A DNA stretch of 64,000 nt from Sorangium cellulosum So ce56 (GCF_000067165.1 NC_010162.1:10776501-10840500); one strand, 5' to 3'; positions 34,591-43,627 are shown, counted from the first letter of the stretch. Numbers and translations: made by a program. The notes: a model not told the origin generated them from the letters alone.

Positions 34591-35500
34591 AGCGGTCGAG
34601 CGCCTCGAGGTGCGGAGAGAGGACCTCGGTGAGCCAGCTCATCACCGCGCGCACGCGGCGCGGCACGCTTCGACCGTGCGTGTGGAGGAGCGAGACGGGC
34701 ATCGGCGCGCAGGTGAGGGAGGGTAAAACCTCGACGAGCTCGCCCGCGGTGATGCTGGGGAGCTTCCCGGCCCGCGGCGCCTGGATGATGCCGAGGCCCG
34801 CCACGCACGCGGCGAAATAGGCGTCAGCGCTGTTGACCGTCACCACGCTGCGCATCGGCCACTCGCGGTAACCGCCGTCGTGGGGGTACTCGAACGACGG
34901 CGCCTCGGCGCCGAGCGTCGTCGAGTAATGCACGAGGAGGTGCCGATCGAGATCCTCGATCCGGCGAGGCGTACCGTACTGGCGCAGATAGGAGGGGCTC
35001 GCGCAGTTCATCATGCGCAGGAGGCCGAGCCTGCGGCCGACGAGCCCGTCGCCCCCCGGGGCGCCGACGCGCAGGACGCAGTCGAAGCCCTCGCGGAGCG
35101 GCTCGACGCGCCGATCGGTCGTGCTGAGGAGCACCTCGAGCTCGGGGTGGCGCGCGAGCAGCTCGGGCAGGCGCGGGATGATGACGTCGCGCGCGAAGTT
35201 CACCGGCAGATCGATCCGCACCCGCCCGCGCAGGCCCCGCGCGGCCTGGAACATCGCGCCGAGCTCGTCGGCCTCGAGCGCGAGGCGCCGCGCCCGCGGG
35301 AGGAGCTCCTCCCCGTCCGGCGTGAGGCGCACGACGCGCGTCGACCGCTGGAGGAGCCGGGTGCCGAGCTCGGCCTCCAGGGCCTTCAGCCGCAGCGAGA
35401 CGCGCGCCTTGGGCATGCCGAGGTGCTCGCCAGCGCGCGTGAAGCTGCCGAGCTCCGCCACCTTCACGAAGATTTTCAGCGATCCGACGTCGACGGTCAT
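34589..35500 (-). CDS. LysR-family transcriptional regulator
   Basis: A 303-residue LysR-type regulator. The N-terminal winged helix-turn-helix is clear (residues about 5-62: LKIFVKVAELGSFTRAGEHL, KARVSLRLKALEAELGTRLL, STRVVRLTPDG), followed by the linker helix and a LysR substrate-binding domain (about 90-295: VRIDLPVNFARDVIIPRLP, FDCVLRVG). The ATG at 35500 is separated by one base from a palindrome in the intergenic region. It is divergent to an SDR oxidoreductase gene, so it probably controls that gene and itself in response to a small ligand. Its stop coincides with the edge of the long palindrome. Confidence 0.94.
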   Translation of the reverse strand: MTVDVGSLKIFVKVAELGSFTRAGEHLGMPKARVSLRLKALEAELGTRLLQRSTRVVRLTPDGEELLPRARRLALEADELGAMFQAARGLRGRVRIDLPVNFARDVIIPRLPELLARHPELEVLLSTTDRRVEPLREGFDCVLRVGAPGGDGLVGRRLGLLRMMNCASPSYLRQYGTPRRIEDLDRHLLVHYSTTLGAEAPSFEYPHDGGYREWPMRSVVTVNSADAYFAACVAGLGIIQAPRAGKLPSITAGELVEVLPSLTCAPMPVSLLHTHGRSVPRRVRAVMSWLTEVLSPHLEALDR

Positions 35501-35519
35501 TGTTTCGACTGGCGAAACA
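35501..35519. promoter_or_regulatory. palindromic LysR-type operator (TGTTTCG-N5-CGAAACA)
   Basis: A perfect 7-bp inverted repeat, TGTTTCG and CGAAACA, separated by ACTGG. It contains the T-N11-A pattern typical of LysR-family boxes (TTCGACTGGCGAA). It lies directly upstream of the LysR start codon and about 120 bases from the SDR start, consistent with autoregulation and control of the divergent gene. Inferred from symmetry and position. Confidence 0.7.
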
Positions 35520-35641
35520 GTGTGTCGGAGCCTCGGACCTTCCGCAACCGGGATCGGATCGCTATTCACAATCGCAGACAGCGGCGCGCAGCCGCCACGG
35601 ACAGCGGCGAGCAGCCGCGTCGCCATCGAAAGGACCCGACC

Positions 35642-36412
35642 ATGAGCACATCCAAGCGTAGCCCCGTCGCCCTCGTCACCGGCGGAAGCCGCGGACTGGG
35701 AAAGAGCATGGCGCTCCACCTCGCGGATCGCGGCGTGGACGTCATCATCACCTACCGCGGCGCCGCGGCCGAGGCGGCAGACGTGGTGAAGCAGATCGAG
35801 GCCAAGGGGAGGACGGCGGCGGCCATCGCGCTCGATCTGGGGAGCACCCGCGGATTCGACGCGTTCGCGGCCGCGGTGAAGGCGGAGCTCGCCGGTCGCT
35901 TCGGGCGCGATCGCTTCGATTACCTGGTGAACAACGCCGGCATGGGCGGCCAAGCGAGCTTCGCCGAGACGACCGAGGAGCAGTTCGACGCGCTCATGAA
36001 CGTCCACTTCAAGGGCACGTTCTTCCTCACGCAGAAGCTCCTTCCGCTCATCGCGGACGGCGGGCGGATCCTCAACGTCTCGTCGGGGCTCACGCGGTTC
36101 AGCTTCCCCGGCTACGCCGCCTACGCCGCGATGAAGGGCGGCGTGGAGGTGCTCACCCGCTACCTGGCAAAGGAGCTCGGGCCGCGGAAGATCGCGGTGA
36201 ACACGCTGGCGCCCGGCGCGATCGAGACCGACTTCGGGGGCGGCGTCGTGCGCGACAACGCCGAGCTGAACAAGATGATCGCCGGCCAGACCGCCCTCGG
36301 CCGGGTCGGCCTCCCCGATGACGTCGGCGGCGCGGTCGCCGTGCTGCTCTCGCCCGAGGGCCAGTGGATCAACGGCCAGCGCATCGAGGCGTCAGGCGGC
36401 ATGAATCTCTGA
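35642..36412 (+). CDS. short-chain dehydrogenase/reductase (SDR)
   Basis: A 256-residue classical SDR with the NAD(P)-binding motif TGGSRGLG (13-20), NNAG (97-100) and the catalytic Ser148, Tyr161 and Lys165 (YAAMK). Arg17 in the glycine motif and the following basic residues favour NADPH. The C-terminus ends INGQRIEASGGMNL, as in 3-ketoacyl-ACP-reductase-like SDRs. Divergent from the LysR gene, which probably regulates it. The substrate is unknown. The start ATG follows AAAGGACC. Confidence 0.93.
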   Translation: MSTSKRSPVALVTGGSRGLGKSMALHLADRGVDVIITYRGAAAEAADVVKQIEAKGRTAAAIALDLGSTRGFDAFAAAVKAELAGRFGRDRFDYLVNNAGMGGQASFAETTEEQFDALMNVHFKGTFFLTQKLLPLIADGGRILNVSSGLTRFSFPGYAAYAAMKGGVEVLTRYLAKELGPRKIAVNTLAPGAIETDFGGGVVRDNAELNKMIAGQTALGRVGLPDDVGGAVAVLLSPEGQWINGQRIEASGGMNL

Positions 36413-36546
36413 TGCGCTCCGCGCTCGCGGCAGGCGCGTGGTCGTCAGGCCCGCGCCTGCAACGGGAGCAGCGAACACCACGAGCATTCCGACACAGAAC
36501 GGCACAGGTCATCGAGCGTAACCGGGGCTTTTGCGAAGGAGCTCGA

Positions 36547-36572
36547 CTGGCACATTTGGTGCTGAGTGGCAG
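36547..36572. promoter_or_regulatory. inverted repeat in leader of first duplicated lipoprotein
   Basis: CTGGCAC and GTGGCAG, separated by 12 bases, form a nearly perfect inverted repeat 24 bases before the start codon. The same element, perfect, occurs at the same place ahead of the paralogous gene downstream. The conserved position in both leaders suggests an operator or a leader-RNA hairpin. Confidence 0.5.
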
Positions 36573-36596
36573 CGCATCGCAAGGAGGCGAGCGCTC

Positions 36597-38135
36597 ATGA
36601 GCAGGGAATTGCCTAACCATATCTTTCGAATCCTCGGGATCGGCATGCTCGCCGGCCTGTCGCTGACACTCGGATGCCAGGGCAGCACCAGTGTGCCAGC
36701 TGGCACAGGAGGGGCCGGCGGCGCCGGGGGTGAAGGCGGCGCCGGGGGTGAAGGCGGCGCGGGCGGTCAGGGCGGCGCGGGCGGTCAGGGCGATGCGGGC
36801 GGCGCCCCGGAGACGTGCGATTCGCAGCGGGGCGACCATGACGACGCCTGTCCCGCGGACGCGCCTTGCGCGATCACGCTCGACGTGGAGGTGACGTGCA
36901 CCGGGTACGACTTCGCAGCGGGCGGGGTGCGGGCCGTTCCGGCGGCGGGAGCGACGTACCTCGTGACGAGCAGCAACGCCCCGACGCGGCTGTTCGAGCT
37001 CGACGACGAGGGAGCGACGCAACGCGACTTCGACGCGCAGAGCACCACCGTGAGCGTGGCGCTCTCGCCGGACGGAAGGGCGTATGCCGCAATGGATGAG
37101 ACGGACGGCGGCCCCAACAGCTATCCCGGCGGTGTCGTGTTCCTGCCGCTCGCCGGCAGCGCGACCGAGAAGCAGATGGTGTTCGATCGCGACGACAAAT
37201 ACGTGCCGGTCCTCGATGTCGCGATGGACTCCAGGGGCGAACCGCACATCTGGATCCTCACGGACGCGCCGGAGATCATCGAGCACGCGACGCGCACGTC
37301 CGGCGGCGCCTGGGACGTCGCGCCGGCGAGCCGGCTGGCCGACAGCGGTTGGCCCCGCTTCGTCCTCGCGCCCGACGACGCGCCGCTTTCGTTCGGCATG
37401 GTCCAGGCGGGCTCCGACAGCTGGCAGCTCCAGGTGCTCGACGGCGCCGCGAAGCGGAGCCTTGGCGCTCCGGTCCCCTCGGGCTCGCCGGTCCGTTACG
37501 AGCCCATCCCGCCGCCGAAGCCCGCCGGTCAAGCGACGATTCCGCGCTTCGCGGCGGTCGTGCAGCACCCCGACGGGCTGCGGCTGGAGAGCGCCGGCGA
37601 GGGCGACGGCGTCGACGAGGTAACGATCCCTGGCACAGCGACGCCGTCGTACAGCTGCCAGCGCGGCTTCGGCGACCCCGCGTTGCCGGACTGCCCGGCC
37701 GACTGCCACGAGGTGACCTCCGGGCTCGAATGGTCGGCCTTCGCGGCCGCGCGCACGAGCGATGGCGACGTGTGGATCGCGTTCCTGATCAGCCACATCG
37801 ACTGGACGATCGCCTACGAGGTGCAGGACATCGACCTGCAGCCGACGTGCGTCGGAAACATCGCGGCGGACGAGAGCCGCGGCGAGCTGCGCCTCGTGCG
37901 CGTGCCTGCCGTCGGAGGGGCGCCGGAGGTCGCGGTGACGCTGCCGCTCCCCGCGATCGCAGGCGAGAGCCATTTCATCGATGTGTACCAGCGCCACCCG
38001 CTCGTCGATGTCTCCGCGTTCGGCACGGAGCTCACCGTGGCCATGCGCACGCAGGCGTCACGCCTGGGGCCCTTCACGGCCCGCGTGCTGCGCATCGACA
38101 CCTCGCTCCTCGCGCCTGCCGCGCCAGGCGACTGA
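36597..38135 (+). CDS. lipoprotein of unknown function, first tandem copy
   Basis: A 512-residue lipoprotein (signal with core GIGMLAGLSLTLGC, Cys27). A Gly/Ala/Glu repeat linker (GGAGGEGGAGGEGG, about 38-68) leads into a Cys-containing start (DDACPADAPCAITLDVEVTC) and a repetitive strand-rich domain with propeller-like motifs (TTVSVALSPDGRAYAAMDE near 145, VPVLDVAMDSRGEPHIWI near 200). No named domain is recognised. The next gene is a full-length homologue, and the leaders of both genes are alike, so this is a tandem duplication including regulatory sequence. The ATG at 36597 has an AAGGAGG site nine bases upstream. Confidence 0.82.
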   Translation: MSRELPNHIFRILGIGMLAGLSLTLGCQGSTSVPAGTGGAGGAGGEGGAGGEGGAGGQGGAGGQGDAGGAPETCDSQRGDHDDACPADAPCAITLDVEVTCTGYDFAAGGVRAVPAAGATYLVTSSNAPTRLFELDDEGATQRDFDAQSTTVSVALSPDGRAYAAMDETDGGPNSYPGGVVFLPLAGSATEKQMVFDRDDKYVPVLDVAMDSRGEPHIWILTDAPEIIEHATRTSGGAWDVAPASRLADSGWPRFVLAPDDAPLSFGMVQAGSDSWQLQVLDGAAKRSLGAPVPSGSPVRYEPIPPPKPAGQATIPRFAAVVQHPDGLRLESAGEGDGVDEVTIPGTATPSYSCQRGFGDPALPDCPADCHEVTSGLEWSAFAAARTSDGDVWIAFLISHIDWTIAYEVQDIDLQPTCVGNIAADESRGELRLVRVPAVGGAPEVAVTLPLPAIAGESHFIDVYQRHPLVDVSAFGTELTVAMRTQASRLGPFTARVLRIDTSLLAPAAPGD

Positions 38136-38247
38136 GACGCGCGCTGCACATCGACGCCTCGGTCCTGCGCCTCGGGCCGAATGCGCATTTTGACACAGAA
38201 CGACACAAGCCATCGCGTGTGACATCGGCTTTTGCGCGAAAGATCGA

Positions 38248-38273
38248 CTGGCACGTTTGATGTTAAGTGCCAG
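38248..38273. promoter_or_regulatory. inverted repeat in leader of second duplicated lipoprotein
   Basis: CTGGCAC and GTGCCAG form a perfect 7-bp inverted repeat with a 12-base loop, 24 bases ahead of the start codon and just before AAGGAGG. It corresponds base for base in position to the element ahead of the first copy. Confidence 0.55.
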
Positions 38274-38297
38274 CGCATCGCAAGGAGGCGATCACTC

Positions 38298-39806
38298 ATG
38301 CGCCAGGATTTGCAAACTCAGATCCTTCGAATGCTTGGGACCGGCATGCTCGCCGGCCTGTCGGTGACGCTCGGGTGCCAGGGCGATACCACCGTGCCAG
38401 CTGACACAGGAGGGGCCGATGACGCCGGGGATCAAGGCGGCGCGGGCGGTCAGGGCGGCGCCGGCGACGCCCCGGCGACGTGTGAATCGCGGCGAGGCGA
38501 TCACGACGATGCCTGTCCCGCGGACGCGCCTTGCGCGATCACGCTCGACGTGGAGGTGACGTGCACCGATCCCACGTTTGCAGCGGGCGGGGTGCGGGCC
38601 GTGCCGGCGGCGGGCGCGACATACCTCGTGACGAGCAGCGACGACCCGACGCGGCTGTTCGAGCTCGACGACGGTGGGGCGACGCAACGCGACTTCGACG
38701 TGCAGTCCACCACCGTGAGCGTGGCGCTCTCGCCGGACGGAAGGGCGTACGCCGCGGTGGATGAGACGAACGGCAGCGGTGACGGTTATCCTGGCGGTGT
38801 CGTGTTCTTGCCGCTGGCCGGCAGCGCGGCCGACAAGCAGAGGGTGTTCGATCGCGACGGCGACTACGTGCCGGTCCTCGATGTCGCGGTGGACTCCCGG
38901 GGCGAGCCCCACATCTGGATCGACACGGGCGCGCCCGACAGTGTCGCGCACGCGACGCGCACGTCCGGCGGCGCCTGGGACGTCGCGCCGGCGAGCCTGC
39001 CGAGCGGCAGCAATTACACCCGCTTCACCCTCGCGCCCGACGACGCGCCGCTGGCGTTCGGGCTCGTCGAACCGCTCGCAGGGGTCCGGCAGCTCACGGT
39101 GCTCGACGGCACCACGGAGCGGAGCCTCGGCGCCCCGAAATCGGCGAGTTTTCTGCTCGACTACGAGCCCGTCCCGCCGCCGCAGCCCGCCGGACGAGCG
39201 ACGTTTCCGCGCTTCGCGGCGGTCGTGCAGCACACCGACGGGCTGCGGCTGGCGAGCGCCGGCGAGGACGGCGGCTTCGACGAAGTCGCCATCCCCGGCA
39301 CCGAGACGCCCACGTACCGCTGCCAGGACGGCGTCGACATCCCGCCTCCGGGCTCTGCGAGCTGCCCGGCCGAATGCCACATGGTGGCCTCCGGGCTCGC
39401 ATGGTCGGCCTTCGCGGCCGCGCGCACGAGCGATGGCGACGCGTGGATCGCGCTCCTGATCAGCCACATCGACGAGACGCTCACGTACGAGCTGAAGGAC
39501 ACCGGTCTGGACCGGGTGTGCGTCGGCCACACCGTGGCGGACGAAAGCCGCGGCGAGCTACGCCTCGTGCGCGTGCCTGCCGAAGGAGGCGCGCCCGAGG
39601 TCGCTGTGACGCTGCCGCTCCCCGCGATCGCAGGAGGGAGCTACTTCAACGATCTGCACGAGCAGCACCCGCTCGTCGATGTCTCCGCGTTCGGCACGGA
39701 GCTCACCGTGGCCATGCGCACGCAGGCGTCACGCCTGGGGCCCTTCACGGCGCGCGTGCTGCGCATCGATACCTCGCTCCTCGCGCCTGCCGCGCCAGGC
39801 GGCTGA
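38298..39806 (+). CDS. lipoprotein of unknown function, second tandem copy
   Basis: A 502-residue homologue of the preceding gene along its entire length: same signal (GTGMLAGLSVTLGC), Gly-rich linker (shorter, with fewer repeat units), DDACPADAPCAITLDVEVTC, the propeller-like repeats and a near-identical C-terminus (RVLRIDTSLLAPAAPG). Differences concentrate in mid-protein loops, for example around a Cys-rich insert (RCQDGVDIPPPGSASCPAEC, about 345-365). The ATG at 38298 has the same AAGGAGG context. The function is unknown; divergence in loops with a conserved frame suggests two ligand or partner variants on the cell surface. Confidence 0.82.
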   Translation: MRQDLQTQILRMLGTGMLAGLSVTLGCQGDTTVPADTGGADDAGDQGGAGGQGGAGDAPATCESRRGDHDDACPADAPCAITLDVEVTCTDPTFAAGGVRAVPAAGATYLVTSSDDPTRLFELDDGGATQRDFDVQSTTVSVALSPDGRAYAAVDETNGSGDGYPGGVVFLPLAGSAADKQRVFDRDGDYVPVLDVAVDSRGEPHIWIDTGAPDSVAHATRTSGGAWDVAPASLPSGSNYTRFTLAPDDAPLAFGLVEPLAGVRQLTVLDGTTERSLGAPKSASFLLDYEPVPPPQPAGRATFPRFAAVVQHTDGLRLASAGEDGGFDEVAIPGTETPTYRCQDGVDIPPPGSASCPAECHMVASGLAWSAFAAARTSDGDAWIALLISHIDETLTYELKDTGLDRVCVGHTVADESRGELRLVRVPAEGGAPEVAVTLPLPAIAGGSYFNDLHEQHPLVDVSAFGTELTVAMRTQASRLGPFTARVLRIDTSLLAPAAPGG

Positions 39807-39979
39807 GACGCGCGCTGCACATCGGCGCTCCGGACCTGGACCGTGCCGCTCGGGTGATCGAGGTGCGCCGCTCCCCTCCACGCTCGCGCCGGGTCGGGCC
39901 AGAAGCGAATCGTGATCGCGACCATGCCCATCAGCACGATCACGCCGAGCCCGAGGAACATCAGCGTGAAGCGCTGCAT
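39641..39979 (-). CDS. small membrane-anchored protein, uncertain
   Basis: A 112-residue frame whose first 30 residues form a convincing membrane anchor (RFTLMFLGLGVIVLMGMVAI) followed by a basic cytoplasmic-type stretch. The ATG at 39979 has a GAGG site seven bases upstream. The last 55 residues run antisense into the 3' end of the second duplicated lipoprotein and look like shadow coding, so the true gene may be shorter or a truncated remnant. No family is recognised. Confidence 0.35.
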   Translation of the reverse strand: MQRFTLMFLGLGVIVLMGMVAITIRFWPDPARAWRGAAHLDHPSGTVQVRSADVQRASQPPGAAGARSEVSMRSTRAVKGPRRDACVRMATVSSVPNAETSTSGCCSCRSLK

Positions 39980-40116
39980 TCAGAAGCCTCAGCGTCCGCC
40001 TGGGCATGGACGGCAGCGTCGCCCTCTGGTCGGGCGTCGTTCCGCTTGAGCTTGAGCACCTCGTCGCGTCCGCAGGAGCGAGCAGTGGCTGCTTCATCCC
40101 ATCAAAGGGGTCGCCT

Positions 40117-41418
40117 TCACCTCACGGCCTGCGGGGTCGCCGCATGAGCGGTGCTCGCGGCCTCGCCGCGGGGCGCGGTCTCCGCTTCGTCGCACGCCGC
40201 GCTCGGCGCCTCGACCTGAGCCTCCGGGGCCCGCACCCCGCGCAAGAACCGCCGCACCTTCTCCCTCAGCGCGAAGCGATCGAGGCCCTTCCGGATGAGC
40301 GCAGCGCCGGACGAACAGGCCGTGTGCGTGACGTACGGGACGACCATGGCGGCCGATTTGCGGACCAGCCGGACGGTCAGCTCGTCATAGGACCGCGTGG
40401 AGAACAGCCGCTTGTACTCGCTGTCTCCGTAGCCGAAATCGAGCGTTCTCGGGACCCCGTCCGCGCACAGGTCTTCGAGGATCATGAGGAGCAGGACGCT
40501 GCCGGGATGATATGCCGCCCACGCGGGATCATAACCCACGCGCTCGTAATAATATGTGCTCTCATCCAGCATCCCGATCACGAAGGCGACAGGAGCGTCG
40601 CCGTTCAGCAAGAGGTAACCACGCAGCCAGCCGCGCTCCGCGAACGCCTCCAGCTTGCACCGCATCGCCTGCCCGTCGACCGATTGCCCGAGACATCTGC
40701 CCTGCCAGCTCCGCGCCGCGACGATCCCCGCCTGCTCGAGGAAGCGCGGCAGCTCTTCCTTCCGTGTGATGCGCTGGAGCCTCATGCCATTGGTCATGGC
40801 GCGCGTGAGGCGCTTCGCCTTGTACTTCAGCGTTCGGCGCGTGCGGCCGCTGAACTTCTCGAGGTACGCATCGAAGTTCCCCGGCAGGTCCACGAGGCGG
40901 CGCGGCGTCACCTCGGCCGGCGTGTCCACCCAGAACTCCCGGCGCACCAGCGGGGAGGTCCGGAGGAGGCGCAGGAGATCCGAGTCGACCGGTAATCCCT
41001 CGATGAAGAGCATCTGGTAGGGGACCTCCGCGGACAGGACCGCCTGGAGGAGCGCCTCCTGCTCCGCCGGGTCGTCCGGGGCGAGCCAGTCGGTCCCGCA
41101 GAGCACCGCCCGCCGGACCGGGAACGCGCCCATGGACACATAACCGAGGCGACAGCGCCAGGTCCAATCCTGGACCAGGAATGGCGCCGCGCCGACGAGC
41201 GTCCCGAGATCACGGTTGAAGAGGGCTGCGACCATCATGCCCTCATTCCCCGTCGACCCCGGGGAGCGCGTCCGGGTCATCTCTTCCGCCTCGATGGCGA
41301 TGTGCTCCAGCCGATGATGCAGCTGGCGCGGCGCACGTCGGCGACGGCAGCGCTCCCAGGCGTGCGCGAGCTCGGTGAGCTCCGCCTTCCTGCACAGGAT
41401 TTGCGTCTCATACTGCAT
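40117..41418 (-). CDS. GNAT-superfamily acetyltransferase, CelD/BcsL (Acetyltransf_6) type
   Basis: A 433-residue protein of the CelD/BcsL-like group, in which two GNAT-like lobes act on polysaccharide or peptide precursors. The signature region NFDAYLEKFSGRTRRTLKYKAKRL (about 178-202), then GWLRGYLLLNGDAPVAFVIG (about 280) and YHPGSVLLLMILEDL (about 320) with LDFGYGDSEYKRLFSTR (about 345) are typical. No signal peptide, so cytoplasmic. Family members are linked to exopolysaccharide or cellulose synthesis; no other such gene is adjacent, so the substrate is open. The last 40 residues are a low-complexity Ala-rich tail. Confidence 0.82.
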   Translation of the reverse strand: MQYETQILCRKAELTELAHAWERCRRRRAPRQLHHRLEHIAIEAEEMTRTRSPGSTGNEGMMVAALFNRDLGTLVGAAPFLVQDWTWRCRLGYVSMGAFPVRRAVLCGTDWLAPDDPAEQEALLQAVLSAEVPYQMLFIEGLPVDSDLLRLLRTSPLVRREFWVDTPAEVTPRRLVDLPGNFDAYLEKFSGRTRRTLKYKAKRLTRAMTNGMRLQRITRKEELPRFLEQAGIVAARSWQGRCLGQSVDGQAMRCKLEAFAERGWLRGYLLLNGDAPVAFVIGMLDESTYYYERVGYDPAWAAYHPGSVLLLMILEDLCADGVPRTLDFGYGDSEYKRLFSTRSYDELTVRLVRKSAAMVVPYVTHTACSSGAALIRKGLDRFALREKVRRFLRGVRAPEAQVEAPSAACDEAETAPRGEAASTAHAATPQAVR

Positions 41419-42666
41419 GTGATACCCCCCCCTGAATCAACAGAGCACTCGACGCCGATGACGGCTTTCTTGCGCGTACCTTGATCGTGACGGCGAGAGC
41501 GATCGCGCATCGCTGACGCCCCCCTGCCATTCGGCAGATCACGGCGCGATCGAGCCCGCCGGGCACCCGCCGCCACCGCCCTCGATCCCGTTCTGGACAC
41601 CGACAGCGCGAGCGACGAGCGCCGCCCCAACGCTGGCTCCGGGGCGAAGGAGCGCCGGGCCGGAGCGCCTCAACCCAGGATAGAACGCGCTGTGTACGGG
41701 TGCGTGACCGTGAAAGGACCTAGCGTCCGGCGTGGAACGTGAATGGCGAAGGTCCGATGTTTGTTGGAATGCGAGTATATGTGGGAGCAGGCATGGTGCA
41801 AGAGAAAGTTCGGCTCCCTGGTACGGGCCTGCTCACGGCGGCGGGGTATCCATCTGCGCTTGGCGTGCGTCAGCGCGTCACTGTGAGGTTTCTCGCTGGG
41901 CGAGCCAGGCGAACGTCCGTTCGTGGAACAGCGCGCGCCCGTGCTCACGTTGTTCGAGCGGCCGCTGTCCGGAACGATGTAATCGGCTTCTTGCGAGGCT
42001 GGAGGGCGGTCGTGCGCGATGCCGCTGATGATCGCCGCGCCGCACATCGCCGGACGAGCGCGCGATACGATGGGGGTGCTGCCCCGAGATCAATAGACAG
42101 ATCGGCGTCCTCGTACGAGGCCCCCTCAGTTAGTCTATCTAATGAAGTCGCCTGTGCGCGCCCTGCACCACGCTCGACCTGCGCTCTCGACCCATGAGCC
42201 AGGCGTTGCGACGCTCGTGGTCCGCCTCTTCATCGCGCCACGCTTCTTCGCGCGGCGATCAACTGGAATCGTGCTGCGCTGGATGCCTCCTCGCTGCCGC
42301 TCCGGAAGGTCCGGCAGGAGTCCGAGGTCACGACGGCACAGTCATGTGCATGGCACCGGGTACTGGACCGGGGCCCAATCCAATGTCCATTCCCACGCGT
42401 TCCCGCCCAGGTCGGATTGCTCCCACTGCCCGTCGCCTTTGGGCGCTCGCGATCGCCACGCAGTACAACGACACCGCTGGCAACGAGCGCGCGTACGTCG
42501 ACTACGTGCGCGCCACTGTCTTCCACTCGCCCGCGACCTGCGACTGACCCGCCCCGCCTTTCACGATGTCAGGCGCGCGATCTATGCTATCTTGCCTCAT
42601 CATGACTGTCGCCGCCTGCAAGCGCGTGGAGCTCGCCTCCGCCGTCGAACGTTCCGAGGTCCGCCG
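41419..42666. other. gene-poor stretch with remnants
   Basis: About 1.25 kb without a convincing intact gene, and less GC-rich than the flanks around 41700-42150. Frames here give Arg/Ser/Pro-rich products with no recognisable domains, apart from one C-terminal fragment at 42431-42547. Likely an old insertion or deletion site. Confidence 0.5.
42431..42547 (+). pseudogene. C-terminal remnant of a secreted protein
   Basis: A 38-residue stretch ending in TGA reads RRLWALAIATQYNDTAGNER then AYVDYVRATVF. Sequences of the type YxDTAGNxRAYVDxVRxTV are, to my recollection, found at the extreme C-terminus of some myxobacterial secreted proteins. No upstream sequence in this frame looks coding, so this is probably what is left of a lost gene. 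Identification is tentative. Confidence 0.35.
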
Positions 42667-43446
42667 GTGATCCGCCTGCTCAAGCGCGCGCAGAACACCC
42701 TGCATCGCTCGCTCGAGAACCACGGTGCGCTGGGGACGCTGAGGCTGGTGCCGCGCGCAGCGAAGTCGGCGGTGCTGCGCCGGGTGCGGCGGTTCTCCAG
42801 CAAGGCGCGCGAGGCGGGCGAGATCGAGGCGCGCTTCGATCGCGCCGCGGGGGTGGACACCGCCGCGACGATCGAGCTGGCGCAGCTGCAGTTCGATGGC
42901 CAGACCGACAAGGAGAGCATCAAGCACGGCCTTCGCTATCAGGCGACGCCGATCGAGGTCTTCGACGCGCTGCTGGCGCGGAGCGGGATCGATTGCTCGC
43001 GCTACGAGCTGGTCGACCTGGGCTCCGGCAAGGGGCGCGTGCTGTTCATGGCGGCGATGCACCCGTTCCGCCGCATCACCGGGGTCGAGTTCTCGCCGGA
43101 GCTGACCCGCATCGCGCAGGAGAACGCCGGCAAGTTCAAGGCGCCCCGGCAGGCCTGCCACGAGATCGTCACCGTCTGCGCCGACGCCACCCAGTACGCA
43201 TTCCCGAACACGGCGACAGTCATCTATATGTACAACCCGTTCACCGCCCCGATCATGGAGCGCGTCGCCGCCAACCTCGAGCGCTCGCTCCGCGAGAACC
43301 CGCGCGACGTGGTGGTCATTTACTACAACGCCCGCTGCCCCGAGCCGCTCGACGCCTGTTCGCGCCTGCGCGAGGTCGCCTCGCAGCGCGCGCAGCAGGG
43401 GCGCGACGATCCCTGGGTGATCTACCGCTCGACCACCAGCAACTGA
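42667..43446 (+). CDS. class I SAM-dependent methyltransferase
   Basis: A 259-residue cytoplasmic protein with a Rossmann-type methyltransferase domain. Motif I is YELVDLGSGKGRVLFMAA (about residue 116), the acidic residue ending strand 2 is in TGVEFSPE (about 140), and later strands show VCADATQYAFP (about 172) and VIYMYNPF (about 187). The N-terminal 75 residues are helical and basic. The GTG at 42667 follows a GAGGTCC site; no ATG lies ahead of the conserved region. The substrate cannot be inferred and no pathway neighbours are evident. Confidence 0.85.
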   Translation: MIRLLKRAQNTLHRSLENHGALGTLRLVPRAAKSAVLRRVRRFSSKAREAGEIEARFDRAAGVDTAATIELAQLQFDGQTDKESIKHGLRYQATPIEVFDALLARSGIDCSRYELVDLGSGKGRVLFMAAMHPFRRITGVEFSPELTRIAQENAGKFKAPRQACHEIVTVCADATQYAFPNTATVIYMYNPFTAPIMERVAANLERSLRENPRDVVVIYYNARCPEPLDACSRLREVASQRAQQGRDDPWVIYRSTTSN

Positions 43447-43627
43447 CGGCCGCGCCGTCGACGCCTCGGGGGGCGCCCCGTGACCGCCGCATCTACGTCG
43501 GGGCCCGGTGCGCGAGGACACCGCAGCACACGGACGGGCTGCAACACCCCCTGTCAAGGCCCGCAGAGCGCGCGTCGCGGCCGCATCATGGGCCGGCCCA
43601 GGGGAGAGGCAAGGCCCGTCGTGCCCG

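Noticed and set aside
36548..36564. A sigma-54-like promoter (TGGCAC then GTGC) in the first lipoprotein leader
   Set aside because: The corresponding place in the duplicated leader has lost the -12 bases (ATGT), whereas an inverted repeat is preserved in both copies.
41670..42197. Small frames on both strands in the gene desert
   Set aside because: Neither the minus-strand 125-residue nor the plus-strand 152-residue product shows a domain, signal peptide or plausible composition.
42194..42547. A 117-residue complete gene ending in the DTAGN motif
   Set aside because: Only the last 38 residues are coding-like; the first 79 are low-quality Ser/Arg/Pro sequence, so it is treated as a remnant.
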